The translations under genes were made by a program, and so were the position numbers. 43,211 nt of DNA. Origin: Chloroflexota bacterium. GTDB taxonomy: Bacteria; Chloroflexota; Anaerolineae; Anaerolineales; UBA4823. The stretch covers positions 1-43,211 of the forward strand of contig JAJUJL010000031.1 in assembly GCA_029265355.1 (NCBI GenBank), written 5' to 3'. Positions 33,079-42,324 of the stretch are shown here, piece after piece. The notes under the pieces were generated by a model. The model had not been told where the DNA came from. It worked only from the letters and a program-made list of their open reading frames with translations, and did not search any database. Each line of letters starts with the position of its first letter. The first letter of the stretch is position 1.

Positions 33079-33840
33079 ATGAGCCTGGAGTATAAAGCAT
33101 CTGAATTGATGACCATCAACGCAGCCCGTTTGCTGCGCGATGGCGATGTGGTCTTCGTCGGTGTGGGCCTGCCAAACCTGGCTTGCAACCTGGCGCGCCG
33201 CACGCATGCCCCGAACCTGGTGATGATTTACGAAGCCGGGGTGATCGGCGCACAACCGTCGCGCTTGCCGCTCTCGATTGGAGACCCCACCCTGGTGAGC
33301 GGCTCCCTGTCGGTTTGCAGCATGTATGATATCTTCGCCTTCTACCTGCAGCGCGGCAACGTGGATGTGGGTTTCCTGGGCGGAGCGCAGATCGATCGCT
33401 TTGGCAATATCAACGCCACGGTGATCGGCGATTATCACCACCCGAAGGTGCGTTTGCCTGGCTCGGGCGGTTCAATGGAGATCGCCGCTTGGGCCAGCCG
33501 CTGTTACGTGATCACCCCTCACCAGAAACGGCGCTTTCCGGAGCGGGTGGACTTTCGCACTTCAGCCGGTTTCCTGGGCGGGCGGGCGGAAAGGGAGGCG
33601 GCGGGCTTGCGCGGCGCCGGACCCCAGGCAGTGGTCACAGACCTGGGTATTTTGGAGCCCGACGAAAACGGTGAGTTGATTCTGACCGCGCTGCATCCGG
33701 GCGTCAGTGTCGAGCAAGCGCGCGCCAACACCGGTTGGGATCTGAAGGTTGCCGCCAGCCTGCGAGAAACGGAACGGATCACTGCGATGGAACTGTCCAT
33801 TCTCAGGGAGGAACTTGATCCGCAGGGCATCTATCTCTAG
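33079..33840 (+). CDS. Family I CoA-transferase, subunit B
   Basis: This 253-residue partner of the preceding gene has the expected catalytic Glu52 in IYEAGVIGAQP and the oxyanion-type segment GSGGSMEIA near 131. The opening YKASELMTINAARLLRDGD is typical of GctB/IpdB-like proteins. It forms an alpha/beta heteromer with subunit A. The next gene, a lactate-permease-family transporter, starts 9 bases later. This suggests that the CoA-transferase activates a carboxylate brought in by that permease, an inference from gene order. Confidence 0.88.
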   Translation: MSLEYKASELMTINAARLLRDGDVVFVGVGLPNLACNLARRTHAPNLVMIYEAGVIGAQPSRLPLSIGDPTLVSGSLSVCSMYDIFAFYLQRGNVDVGFLGGAQIDRFGNINATVIGDYHHPKVRLPGSGGSMEIAAWASRCYVITPHQKRRFPERVDFRTSAGFLGGRAEREAAGLRGAGPQAVVTDLGILEPDENGELILTALHPGVSVEQARANTGWDLKVAASLRETERITAMELSILREELDPQGIYL

Positions 33841-33849
33841 CCGGCGATC

Positions 33850-35382
33850 ATGAATTTTTGGCTCGCACTCACCCCGATCGCTCTCATCCTGTTCCTGATG
33901 GTCGGGCTGCGCTGGGGAGCAGCTCGCGCCGGCGGCGCTGGTTACCTGGCTTCCTTCTTGATCGCCGCGCTCTCCTTTGGCGCGGGGACGCAACTGATCT
34001 CCCTGGCGCATGTCAAAGCGCTCCTGCTCAGCCTGGATGTGTTGCTGATCATTTGGGCAGCATTCCTGCTGTACCGCGTGGCGGACGAGGCTGGCGCTAT
34101 CCAGACAATTGGTTCGGCTTTACCTCACCTGACTGCGGATCGCGGCATGCAAGCGCTGACCATTGGTTGGGTATTCGCTTCTTTCTTGCAAGGGGTGGGT
34201 GGATTTGGCGTGCCAGTGGCGGTTATCGCGCCGCTGCTGGTGGGGCTGGGTTTTTCGCCCCTGGCGGCGGTGGTCGTGCCTTCCATCGGTCACGGTTGGG
34301 CGGTGACGTTTGGCTCGCTGGGTTCCTCATTCAATGCTTTGATGGCTTCGACGAACCTGCCAGGTGAGGCACTGGCGCCAGCGGCGGCGTTTTTCTTGGG
34401 CGCTTCCAGCTTACTGGTAGGCTGGCAGGTGTTACACGCCGCTGAAGGCTGGCGCGCCGTCTGGCGACTCAGCCCTGCGGTGCTGGTGCTGGGCGTGGTG
34501 ATGGGTGCCGTGCAGTATGGCGCGGCAGTCAGTGGGCTGTGGAATATCGCAGCGTTTCTGGGGGGCATGGCTGGACTGGCGGCCGCGTACCCGCTGGCGC
34601 GACGCTACAACGGCAGGATCGATCAGACTGGCAATGATCGCCTGGATCTCAAGAAACTGATGGTGGCAGTCTCGGGCTACTTCCTGCTGGTGGTCATTAT
34701 CCTGGCTGTGCAGCTCATCCAACCCCTGCACAGTTTTTTGGGACAGGTGGTGTTGCGGGTGAACTTCCCCGAGACGGTCACTGCACTAGGTTATGTCACT
34801 CCCGCAGGAGATGGGCGCAATCTGACCATATTCCGGCACACCGGGGTAGTTCTGCTGTACGCAGCGGCCGCCGCTTACCTGATTTACCGGCAAGCGGGGC
34901 TTTATACGCCCGGCGCGATCGACCGCATCCTGGATGGCACCCTGCGACGAGTGATCTCTTCCAGCGTGAGCATCGTTTCGATGGTGACCATGGCGGTGAT
35001 CATGGAAACCTCGGGAATGACCGACACGCTGGCGCGCGGTTTAGCGGACAGCGTCGGCGCGCTCTTCCCGCTGGTAGCGCCGTGGATCGGCGCACTGGGG
35101 GCTTTCATGACCGGCAGCAATACCAATTCGAATGTCGTGTTTGGCGCGCTGCAGTTGCGCACGGCAACCATTTTGGGATTGGAAGTCACCATCATCCTGG
35201 CAGGTCAAACGGCTGGCGCGGCGCTTGCCTCGGTCATGGCGCCGACGAAGGTTGTGGTGGGGGCGAGCACAGCCGGCATGGCGGGAAAAGAGGGCGATGT
35301 CATGCGCAGTTTGCTGATCTACACGGGTTCACTGGTGCTGCTGGTGAGCGCACTCACCCAGATTGGCGCGTGGCTGTCATGA
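33850..35382 (+). CDS. L-lactate permease family transporter
   Basis: This 510-residue multi-pass membrane protein belongs to the LctP/LldP family, with roughly 12 or more hydrophobic segments and little outside them. Family-like elements are FLQGVGGFGVPVAVIAPLLVGLGF, SIGHGWAVTFGSLGSSF, and FMTGSNTNSNVVFGALQ with APTKVVVGASTAGMAGKEG near the C terminus. Such permeases take up lactate or glycolate with protons. It directly follows the CoA-transferase genes. A related small hydroxy- or keto-acid substrate is possible. Confidence 0.9.
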   Translation: MNFWLALTPIALILFLMVGLRWGAARAGGAGYLASFLIAALSFGAGTQLISLAHVKALLLSLDVLLIIWAAFLLYRVADEAGAIQTIGSALPHLTADRGMQALTIGWVFASFLQGVGGFGVPVAVIAPLLVGLGFSPLAAVVVPSIGHGWAVTFGSLGSSFNALMASTNLPGEALAPAAAFFLGASSLLVGWQVLHAAEGWRAVWRLSPAVLVLGVVMGAVQYGAAVSGLWNIAAFLGGMAGLAAAYPLARRYNGRIDQTGNDRLDLKKLMVAVSGYFLLVVIILAVQLIQPLHSFLGQVVLRVNFPETVTALGYVTPAGDGRNLTIFRHTGVVLLYAAAAAYLIYRQAGLYTPGAIDRILDGTLRRVISSSVSIVSMVTMAVIMETSGMTDTLARGLADSVGALFPLVAPWIGALGAFMTGSNTNSNVVFGALQLRTATILGLEVTIILAGQTAGAALASVMAPTKVVVGASTAGMAGKEGDVMRSLLIYTGSLVLLVSALTQIGAWLS

Positions 35383-35429
35383 GATTCCCTGCGGACGACG
35401 TTCGATGAAAGGCTGGCGGATCAAACCTG

Positions 35430-35612
35430 ATGTTTGGGCTCAAACAGTGGATCAAAAAACATAAATTCCAATTTCACCTGGCCACCTTCCTGATGATCTC
35501 TTTGCCAGCCCTGGGGCTGTATTCAGCCGCGGTTTCTCATCAAGTTTATTTGCAATGGGCGCTGCTCGGGCTTGTGATTTTGGGCAACCTGGCGACGCTG
35601 CTCTCGGATTGA
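35430..35612 (+). CDS. Very small membrane protein
   Basis: This 60-residue protein has a basic N terminus (KQWIKKHKFQFH) and two hydrophobic helices (about 18-35 and 41-57). Its position between the permease and galactokinase and its clean membrane-protein pattern favour a real gene, but no strong ribosome-binding site was seen. Unknown family; it could be a small accessory subunit. Confidence 0.55.
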   Translation: MFGLKQWIKKHKFQFHLATFLMISLPALGLYSAAVSHQVYLQWALLGLVILGNLATLLSD

Positions 35613-35642
35613 CGAAAATGTGCTGAGGAGAGGTGATTACCC

Positions 35643-36809
35643 GTGGATCTTCAACGCTGCTACTATGAACGTTTCCAGTCGCCGCCGAAGCTGCTGGCGC
35701 AAGCTCCAGGTCGGGTGAACCTGCTGGGCGAGCATGTGGATTATAACCAGGGAGTGGTGCTGCCGGCCGCCATCGACCGTCGGGTGAGCCTGGCAGTTTC
35801 CCCTCGATCAGATGGGATCATCCAGCTTTATGCTCAAGACCTCGAGCAGGAAGTTGTTTTTAACCTGGAGGGTCTGGATAGTAAAAACACCCTGGATGGA
35901 TCTCCCCTACCGGGGTGGGCGCATTACCCGGCTGGCGTGGCGTGGGCGTTGCAGCGTCGCGGCCTGCCATTGAGCGGACTGCAGGCTGTATTCACCTCAG
36001 ATATCCCTATCGGCGCAGGGTTGAGCTCTTCGGCGGCTGTCGAGGTTGCTTTTGCGGCTGCCTGGCAGGCATTGGGTGGCTGGCAGCTCGACCGGTTGGA
36101 ATTGGCGCAGATCTGCCAACAGGCAGAGAACCACTATGTGGGCGTGTCTTGCGGATTAATGGACCAGTTTGCCAGCGCCTGCGGTGTAGAGGGGCACGCT
36201 TTGCGCTTTGATACCCGCGACCTGAGTTGGATGCCATTGCCTTTATTGCCTGGCTCGGTGATTGTGATCGCCGATTCGTCTATCCGGCGCAGCCTGGCGC
36301 ACTCGGCTTACAACGAGCGACGGGCAGCCTGCGAGCAGGCGGTGATGCTGCTGCGCAGGGTTTTGCCCGATATTCGATCCTTGCGCGATCTCACACCGCC
36401 AGTTTTTGCAGCCTACAAAGACTTGCTCCCGGATGATGTGCGCCCTCGCGCCGAGCATGTGGTGCGCGAGATCGCCCGCGTTGAATCGGCCGTCTCGGCA
36501 TTGCGGCGTGCGGATGGGCGCGCATTTGGGGCATTGATGTACGCCGGGCATGCCAGTCTGCGTGATTTATTCGAGGTGAGCCTGCCCGAATTGGATGCTT
36601 TGGTTGAGATTGCCCGCGGCCTGCCAGGCTGCATCGGGGCGCGCCTCACCGGCGCTGGTTTTGGTGGTTGCACGGTGAATCTGGTCGAAGAGCAGCACGT
36701 GGATGGATTCGTGTCTGCCTTGAGCGAAGCCTATCGCGAGAAGTGCCATCGCAACGCCCGGGTATTTGCCTGTCGCGCCAGCCAGGGGGCTGGCTCAACC
36801 TGGTTATAG
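35643..36809 (+). CDS. galK: Galactokinase
   Basis: This 388-residue GHMP kinase phosphorylates galactose at C1 in the Leloir pathway. The galactokinase signature GRVNLLGEHVDYN lies at residues 23-35, the ATP-loop PIGAGLSSSAA near 122-132, and the third GHMP motif RLTGAGFGGC near the C terminus. The CGLMDQFAS catalytic-region pattern is also present. The start is GTG at 35643 following GAGGAGAGGTG. No galT or galE gene adjoins; the epimerase at 5.6 kb is not obviously GalE. It is followed by a phosphatase gene. Confidence 0.93.
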   Translation: MDLQRCYYERFQSPPKLLAQAPGRVNLLGEHVDYNQGVVLPAAIDRRVSLAVSPRSDGIIQLYAQDLEQEVVFNLEGLDSKNTLDGSPLPGWAHYPAGVAWALQRRGLPLSGLQAVFTSDIPIGAGLSSSAAVEVAFAAAWQALGGWQLDRLELAQICQQAENHYVGVSCGLMDQFASACGVEGHALRFDTRDLSWMPLPLLPGSVIVIADSSIRRSLAHSAYNERRAACEQAVMLLRRVLPDIRSLRDLTPPVFAAYKDLLPDDVRPRAEHVVREIARVESAVSALRRADGRAFGALMYAGHASLRDLFEVSLPELDALVEIARGLPGCIGARLTGAGFGGCTVNLVEEQHVDGFVSALSEAYREKCHRNARVFACRASQGAGSTWL

Positions 36810-36851
36810 GCAGCCATCGGCAATCGCGCGAGCAAGGATCAACGAGTTGGT

Positions 36852-37331
36852 ATGGAATTCTCACAAATTACGGACAGCCTGTTTATTGGCACCCCGCCTG
36901 GACGAGGCGATTTTGACCGGCTGAGAGCATTGGGGGTATCCCTGGTGGTCAATATGCGCCTGGGGCTTCCTCCAATAAAAGATGCTCACAACCCGCCGAT
37001 GGAGGTTTTGTGGCTGCCGGTGTTTGATTCGCCCCTGTTTCCCATTCCGGTGCGGGTGCTGGCGCGCGGCGTTGCAGCCGCTTTGGCAGCGTTTCAAAGG
37101 GGCGGGAAAGTTTACACCCATTGTCATTGGGGCAGGCACCGCGGCGTGGCCATGGGAGCTGCCATACTCATCGCCCAGGGCTATTCAGCCGATCAGGCCA
37201 TGGCGTTGATCAAAAAGCGCCGCCCGAACGCCGATCCGTATATCTGGTACATTCGCAGGGTGATCGAAAAGTACGCCCGCCGATACCCAGCCAATCATGG
37301 CGCTGAAGCTCCGCCAACTGAGCTGGGCTGA
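36852..37331 (+). CDS. Dual-specificity-like protein phosphatase
   Basis: This 159-residue protein has the Cys-x5-Arg signature in YTHCHWGRHRGVAMG and an N-terminal SQITDSLFIGTPP that is typical of atypical dual-specificity phosphatases. A short Asp-containing loop (VFDSP) could supply the general acid. It may dephosphorylate proteins, or small phosphates. AAGGATC lies upstream of the ATG. Its 3' end overlaps the convergent WD40 lipoprotein gene by 37 bases. Confidence 0.85.
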   Translation: MEFSQITDSLFIGTPPGRGDFDRLRALGVSLVVNMRLGLPPIKDAHNPPMEVLWLPVFDSPLFPIPVRVLARGVAAALAAFQRGGKVYTHCHWGRHRGVAMGAAILIAQGYSADQAMALIKKRRPNADPYIWYIRRVIEKYARRYPANHGAEAPPTELG

Positions 37332-38533
37332 CCGGCGATTCCCCAGATCCACACGCTGCCATCCAGGCTGCCGGTCGCCAGTCGCCGCCCATCCGGGCTG
37401 AAAGCTGCTGAGGTGATCGCCATACGTTGCCCTTGTAAGGTTGCCAGCAGGTTAACGCCAGGCGACTGCCAGATGCGAGCGGTTTTATCACCCCCGGCAG
37501 AGACCAGCAGCTCTCCAGAGGGATGGAAGCCAACCTGCCAGACCAATGCTGATGAGGTATTGGCTACTCCCTGATGACTCGCTGTCGCATAACTTTGTTC
37601 TGTTTGCCGCTCTCCGCTTTGCCAGTCAGAAAGATCCCAGATTTGAACCTGGTTGTTGACTTCCCCGGTTGCCAGCCAGCGCCCATCAGGGCTGATTGCC
37701 AGCGAATAGAACCAACCACTGCCGTACACCGTGAACGCAAAGCGTTCAGAGGTCACTTGCCGAAAACGCACCAGGTTGCCATTGGCCAGCCCGATAAACT
37801 CTCCGTCTGGGGTGAGGACAAATGAGGGCACCGCGAAGGTTCCGCCGATGATTTCACCCAGCTTTGCTCCGCTGGCGCTATCCCAGATGCGGCTGACTGC
37901 GTCGTTGCCAGAGCTTGCCAGCATGGCGCGGCGCGGGATGTAGGCGACGTGATTGGCGCCCTTAGCGTGAGCGCTGATATCCAGGCCGGGTTCTCCGGTG
38001 AGCGCATTCCAGGTGCGCACATGCCCATCGCGCCCGGCGCCTGCCAGCCAGGCGCCGGTTGGGTCGAATGCCAGGCTGCTATTCCACACCGGCGCGCTGA
38101 TGGTGAGCTGCTTCTCGAGCGAATCTCCCTGGTAAATGAAGATCTTTTCGCCAGCGGCGATTGCCAGGCGCTGACCATCCGGCGACCAGGCCAACGCCAA
38201 GACAAGCTCCCAGGGAGAGAACTGAAGCGCCTGGGTGATGGTGATGGTGGATAAGTTTTCGGCGCGGATGATCGGCGGCGGAGGCGCTGGCTTGCCTGAC
38301 TCGGCGGTGAGCGCAGGCTCAGCAGTCGCCGTGGGCGCTGGAAGCGAGGCAGCGAGAATGGGAGTGGCGGACCCGGGCGTTGGCGTCGTGTTTGCGGGCG
38401 GATGGGTAAGCGCCGGGTGGTCTGGTGTGGTTGGCGTTGGAGAGGCTGTCGCCGCCAGGCACCCGGGCAGACTGGCAAGCAGGCAGAGCATGGCAGTGAG
38501 CCGCAGATGGCGCTTTATGGGCGCACTCCCCAC
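37295..38533 (-). CDS. WD40-repeat lipoprotein, second copy
   Basis: This 412-residue lipoprotein has a signal peptide with lipobox LPGC (Cys25). A Thr/Pro/Ala-rich linker to about residue 95 precedes a beta-propeller with repeats of the WD40 kind, for example LAWSPDGQRLAIA, LAISPDGRWLATG followed by VQIWDL, and AAFSPDGRRLATGSLDGSVWIW. It likely sits on the outer face of the membrane as a protein-binding scaffold. It overlaps the end of the first WD40 lipoprotein gene by 19 bases, so the two are coupled. They resemble each other in layout and may be an old duplication. Confidence 0.85.
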   Translation of the reverse strand: MGSAPIKRHLRLTAMLCLLASLPGCLAATASPTPTTPDHPALTHPPANTTPTPGSATPILAASLPAPTATAEPALTAESGKPAPPPPIIRAENLSTITITQALQFSPWELVLALAWSPDGQRLAIAAGEKIFIYQGDSLEKQLTISAPVWNSSLAFDPTGAWLAGAGRDGHVRTWNALTGEPGLDISAHAKGANHVAYIPRRAMLASSGNDAVSRIWDSASGAKLGEIIGGTFAVPSFVLTPDGEFIGLANGNLVRFRQVTSERFAFTVYGSGWFYSLAISPDGRWLATGEVNNQVQIWDLSDWQSGERQTEQSYATASHQGVANTSSALVWQVGFHPSGELLVSAGGDKTARIWQSPGVNLLATLQGQRMAITSAAFSPDGRRLATGSLDGSVWIWGIAGQPSSVGGASAP

Positions 38534-39732
38534 AAGCGGATGACCCCATCATACGAACCGGAAGCCAGCATGCTGCCGCCCGGTGAAAACGCCAGGCTTT
38601 CGACCGCGGCCTGGTGACCTTCCAATGTACGCAGCAGCAACCCGGTTTCGGCATCCCACAGGCGCACAACATGATCGACGTAGCTGTAGCCCGCTGCCAA
38701 AACTGTCCCATCGTTATTGAAAGCCAGGCTTTCCACCACGCCATCGGCTGGCAGCGTGCGCAGCAATTGGCCGGTCTGCGCATCCCAGATGCGTATGGCG
38801 CCGTCATAATGACCGCTGGCAATCCAGGCGCCATTCGGTGAATACTCCAGGCAGTTAACTGCGCCGGTGAAGGAGGTGTAAATGCTGCGCAGCAGCCGGC
38901 TGTCTCTCAAATTCCAAATTTTGATCGCAAATCGATCGGGGGAAGTGGCGACCTGCTGTCCGCTGGGCGAATAGGCGATTTCCAGCACGCTGCCGGTGCG
39001 CAAGGTTTGGGAGATCTCCCAGGTGAAGGTGTCCCAGATCAGGATGCGGTTGTCTGCAGCTTGCGGGCTGGTGAAGGCGGCGGCAAATGATTTTCCGGAT
39101 GGCGCGTAGGCAACATTGCTCACTGCCTGATTTTCGCTGTAGAAGGCGCCCAGGGCTTCCCAATTGGCGGTGCGCCAGAATTCCACGCTGCCGCCGTAAC
39201 CGTCTTCGTCTGAGCCAAAACGATAACCAGTTGCCAGGAAATCTCCCCTGGGATTGAAAGACAGGCTGAACAGATTGTCCTCGGTTTCAATCATGCGCAA
39301 CCGTTGGTGTTGCAGCGGATCGTAGATATACAGTCCATCCAACCCGGCTACGGCCAGGACACTGCCGTCTGGCGACCAGGCCAGGTCGGTCAAGGTTTCT
39401 TGCGACCAGGCCGCCAGGCCGGATACCTGTTCAGCAGAGCGGTAGGTGATGGGCGACAGACTGCTGGGCAAAGGCGTGCCTGCCTCCGCCAGCAGCAGCG
39501 GGGTTGGAGAGGGCGTGATGGTTGGGGTATGGGTCGGCGTGGGGCTGGGCAGCGGCGTGGGGGTAGGGCTGGCAGTTGCGGTTGGCGTGGACGCCAGCGC
39601 CGTTGGCGTGAGTGTTACGGTCGGGGTTGGCTCTGGCGCGATGCCCCGGCAGCCTGTTACGCCTAGCGCCAGGCAGAAGAGCAGCGCCAACACGCCAGAT
39701 CTACTACCAGGGAGTGCAAACCGGGGTTTCAT
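38515..39732 (-). CDS. WD40-repeat lipoprotein, first copy
   Basis: This 405-residue lipoprotein has lipobox GVTGC (Cys28), then a Thr/Pro/Ser-rich linker of about 60 residues and a WD40 propeller. Clear blades include LAWSPDGSVLAVAGLDGLYIY, LEYSPNGAWIASGHYDGAIRIWD and LAFSPGGSMLASGSYDGVIRLWG. It probably acts as an extracytoplasmic binding platform; the partner is unknown. There is no clear ribosome-binding site before the ATG. Its upstream region is the 69-bp tandem repeat behind mutS2, whose palindromes could be regulatory. Confidence 0.85.
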   Translation of the reverse strand: MKPRFALPGSRSGVLALLFCLALGVTGCRGIAPEPTPTVTLTPTALASTPTATASPTPTPLPSPTPTHTPTITPSPTPLLLAEAGTPLPSSLSPITYRSAEQVSGLAAWSQETLTDLAWSPDGSVLAVAGLDGLYIYDPLQHQRLRMIETEDNLFSLSFNPRGDFLATGYRFGSDEDGYGGSVEFWRTANWEALGAFYSENQAVSNVAYAPSGKSFAAAFTSPQAADNRILIWDTFTWEISQTLRTGSVLEIAYSPSGQQVATSPDRFAIKIWNLRDSRLLRSIYTSFTGAVNCLEYSPNGAWIASGHYDGAIRIWDAQTGQLLRTLPADGVVESLAFNNDGTVLAAGYSYVDHVVRLWDAETGLLLRTLEGHQAAVESLAFSPGGSMLASGSYDGVIRLWGVRP

Positions 39733-39739
39733 AGGTGAA

Positions 39740-39877
39740 CTGGCGATTCGCCAGCGGGTATTCGTTAGAGCAACCTGTGGAAGCGCCCATCGTCAACTGG
39801 TGCGTAGGCTGGCGATTCGCCAGCGGGTATTCGTTAAAGCAGCCTGTGGAAGCGCTCATTGTCAACTGGTGCGTAGG
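39740..39877. repeat. 69-bp tandem duplication with palindrome in each copy
   Basis: Copies run 39740-39808 and 39809-39877, differing at only a few positions. A third start (CTGGCGA) at 39878 then diverges into mutS2. Each copy begins with the near-perfect palindrome CTGGCGATTCGCCAG. The second copy contains the mutS2 stop and last codons, and the first copy repeats that stretch beyond the stop. The unit length is a multiple of three. Confidence 0.85.
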
Positions 39878-42285
39878 CTGGCGACCGTGACCCCATCGCC
39901 GCCCTCTTTCTCGCCGCCAGCCTGGAAGGAGCGCACGTGGGGATGCTGTTGCAAGGCTTCGCGCACCATCTGGCGCAGCCGCCCGGTGCCTTTGCCATGG
40001 ATGATGCGCACCCAGGGCAGCCCAGCCGCGTAGGCGGAGTCCAGGTAACGGTCGAGCGAATCCCAGGCGTCGTCGGCGCGCATCCCACGCAGGTCCAGCT
40101 CGAGGCCAGGTGATGGGCTGAAAGTTACGCCTGTGGCAGGCCGTTCGGTTGGCGGTTCGAGCGCCTTGCGCCCGGCAGCGGCTGGCGGGGGAGCTGCGGG
40201 CGCGGTGAGCGGCGCGCCGGCCAGTTCCAGGTCGCTCAAACGCGCTCGCACGCGCAGCACACCGATCTGAACTTCTGCTTCTTCTTCCCCAATAGCGTTG
40301 ACCACACCCTGGGCGTTCAAGCTGCGCAGGCGCACCTTATCTCCCAGGCGGATGGCGCGTCGCGGCGGGGCCCCCGGAACGAGCGGTGTGCGCCGCTCTT
40401 CTGGCGTTTCTACGCTCTCCTGGATAGCCTCGATCTGCTCCTCTACCGACTCAATGGCTTCCAGAGGCTGGCGCGCGCGCGCCAGCTCTTTGCGCAGGCG
40501 CTGAATCTCCCGCTCGACCTCCTCCAGCCGTTCCTGGGCTTCTCGGCGGGCGCTCTCCAGCAAAGAACGGCGCTCGTCTTCGATCGTTTCCAGGCGTTGC
40601 GCCAGCTCGCGCTGCAGCTTCTCCGCTTCTGTGCGCGCCTTTTCTGCCGCCATGCGGGCCTGGCGCGCCAGTTCACGCTGGTGGTGAATCTCGTCCAACA
40701 AATCCTCGGCGCGCAAGTCGGTGGGGCTGAGTTCGGAACGCGCGTCGGCAATGATTGCCTCGGGCATACCCAGGCGTTGGGCGATTGCCAGGGCATTGGA
40801 GCGGCCTGGGATGCCGATGGTCAGGCGGTAAGTGGGGCGGAGAGACTCCAGGTCAAACTCGACGCTGGCATTGACCACGCCGGGTGTGGAATGCGCATAG
40901 GCTTTCAATTCGGGGTGGTGGGTGGTCACCAGGGTGGTAATACCGCGTTCCATCAAGTGGGTCAGCAGGGCGCGGGCCAGCGCCGCCCCTTCCTGGGGAT
41001 CGGTGCCAGCGCCCAGCTCGTCCAGTATCACCAGGCTGCGCCGGTCAGCGTTCTCCAGGATGCGGATGATGTTGGTGACGTGCCCAGAGAATGTCGACAA
41101 AGATTGCTCGATGGATTGTTCATCTCCGATGTCGGCGTAGATGTCATCAAAGACGCTCAATTGTGAGCCGCTGTGGGCAGGTATATGCAGTCCCGTTTGC
41201 GCCATCAGGCACAGCAGGCCGATGGTCTTGAGCGTGACCGTCTTTCCGCCGGTATTTGGACCAGTGATGACCAGCCCGTAGGTCTGGTCGTCCAGCTCGA
41301 CATCGATTGGAACAACGGTCTTTGGGTCGAGGAGGGGATGGCGAGCCTGCACCAGGCGAATGACGCTGCCGGGATGACGGCTACCGCCCGTCTTGCGAAA
41401 TGGCACCATGTTCGGTTCCGTCGCCGACAGATCATCGGCGTATTTTGCGCAAGCAAAGCACAAATCCAAATCGGCAATGCAGTCCAATGCCAGCAGCAGA
41501 TCTTCAGCGCTGCGCCCCACCTGGAGGGAAAGCTCAGCCAGGATGCGCCTTTCTTCGTCGCGTTCAGCGAGCTGCATCTCGCGATACTGGTTGTTCAACT
41601 CGACCACCGCCAGCGGTTCAACGAAAAGCGTCGCGCCGGAAGAGGATTGGTCATGCACGATGGATTTGATGCGGCCTTTGAATTCGGCGCGCAATGGCAG
41701 CACATAACGTCCGTCCCGTTGGGTGATCAGCGCTTCTTGCAGGTAGGGTGTATTCTTCGGATCGCTGACCATGCGCTGCAGCTTGGCCATCAACCGGTCA
41801 TGCGCAATGCGCATATCACGGCGGATGATCGCCAGCTTGGGTGAGGCGGAATCCAGAATCTCGCCGCGATCCGTGATGGCGCGACTGATGGCATCAATCA
41901 AACCGACGGGTACCGGTAATTGCTGGGCAATCTGGAAAAGGTTGGGAAACTGGCTTTCCAGCCGCTCGAAGGTGCGCACCAGGTTTCTTCCGGCGATCAA
42001 GGTGTACTTGATATCAAGCAAATCCGCGGGGAGCAGCACGCCGCCATGCCGCGCCAGGTCAATCGAGGCGCGAATATCACGCGCTCCCCCGATGGTCAGG
42101 TCTGGGCGTGTGAGCAGCATCTGGTGCGCTTCGCGGGTGCGCGCCTGGCGCTCCTGCACTTCCACCAGGTCATCGCTGGGCTGCAATTGCCGCGCTTTAT
42201 CTGCCGAGGCCGCGAAAGCGCAGTAGGAAGCCAATCGCTCCAGAATTTTGGGGTATTCAAGGGTGTTCAGGGTTTTTGCATCCAT
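39862..42285 (-). CDS. mutS2: Endonuclease MutS2
   Basis: This 807-residue MutS-like protein has the ATPase domain with Walker A GPNTGGKT near residue 342 and Walker B VILDELGAGTDP, and no N-terminal mismatch-binding domain. A long coiled coil (AEKARTEAEKLQRELAQRL onward) follows, then a C-terminal Smr nuclease domain (LELDLRGMRADDAW and IIHGKGTGRL). MutS2 proteins cut branched DNA to limit recombination and, in some bacteria, split collided ribosomes. The start at 42285 (MDAKTLNTLEYPKIL) matches the family; earlier in-frame codons are noncoding. There is no ribosome-binding site, and a TGGTACACT extended -10 lies 10 bases upstream, suggesting near-leaderless expression. The stop lies in a tandem repeat. 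Confidence 0.95.
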   Translation of the reverse strand: MDAKTLNTLEYPKILERLASYCAFAASADKARQLQPSDDLVEVQERQARTREAHQMLLTRPDLTIGGARDIRASIDLARHGGVLLPADLLDIKYTLIAGRNLVRTFERLESQFPNLFQIAQQLPVPVGLIDAISRAITDRGEILDSASPKLAIIRRDMRIAHDRLMAKLQRMVSDPKNTPYLQEALITQRDGRYVLPLRAEFKGRIKSIVHDQSSSGATLFVEPLAVVELNNQYREMQLAERDEERRILAELSLQVGRSAEDLLLALDCIADLDLCFACAKYADDLSATEPNMVPFRKTGGSRHPGSVIRLVQARHPLLDPKTVVPIDVELDDQTYGLVITGPNTGGKTVTLKTIGLLCLMAQTGLHIPAHSGSQLSVFDDIYADIGDEQSIEQSLSTFSGHVTNIIRILENADRRSLVILDELGAGTDPQEGAALARALLTHLMERGITTLVTTHHPELKAYAHSTPGVVNASVEFDLESLRPTYRLTIGIPGRSNALAIAQRLGMPEAIIADARSELSPTDLRAEDLLDEIHHQRELARQARMAAEKARTEAEKLQRELAQRLETIEDERRSLLESARREAQERLEEVEREIQRLRKELARARQPLEAIESVEEQIEAIQESVETPEERRTPLVPGAPPRRAIRLGDKVRLRSLNAQGVVNAIGEEEAEVQIGVLRVRARLSDLELAGAPLTAPAAPPPAAAGRKALEPPTERPATGVTFSPSPGLELDLRGMRADDAWDSLDRYLDSAYAAGLPWVRIIHGKGTGRLRQMVREALQQHPHVRSFQAGGEKEGGDGVTVASLRTS

Positions 42286-42295
42286 CAGCGCGGGG

Positions 42296-42304
42296 AGTGT
42301 ACCA
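42296..42304 (-). promoter_or_regulatory. Possible extended -10 promoter of mutS2
   Basis: TGGTACACT on the minus strand ends 10 bases before the mutS2 ATG, which would give a leader of only a few bases. No -35 was recognised. Confidence 0.3.
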
Positions 42305-42324
42305 CAAAAAAGGATAAAAATGAC

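Noticed and set aside
39446-40033. Gly/Val-rich open frame on the plus strand
   Set aside because: It is the mirror of the Thr/Pro linker of the WD40 lipoprotein and of the tandem repeat, with no ribosome-binding site.
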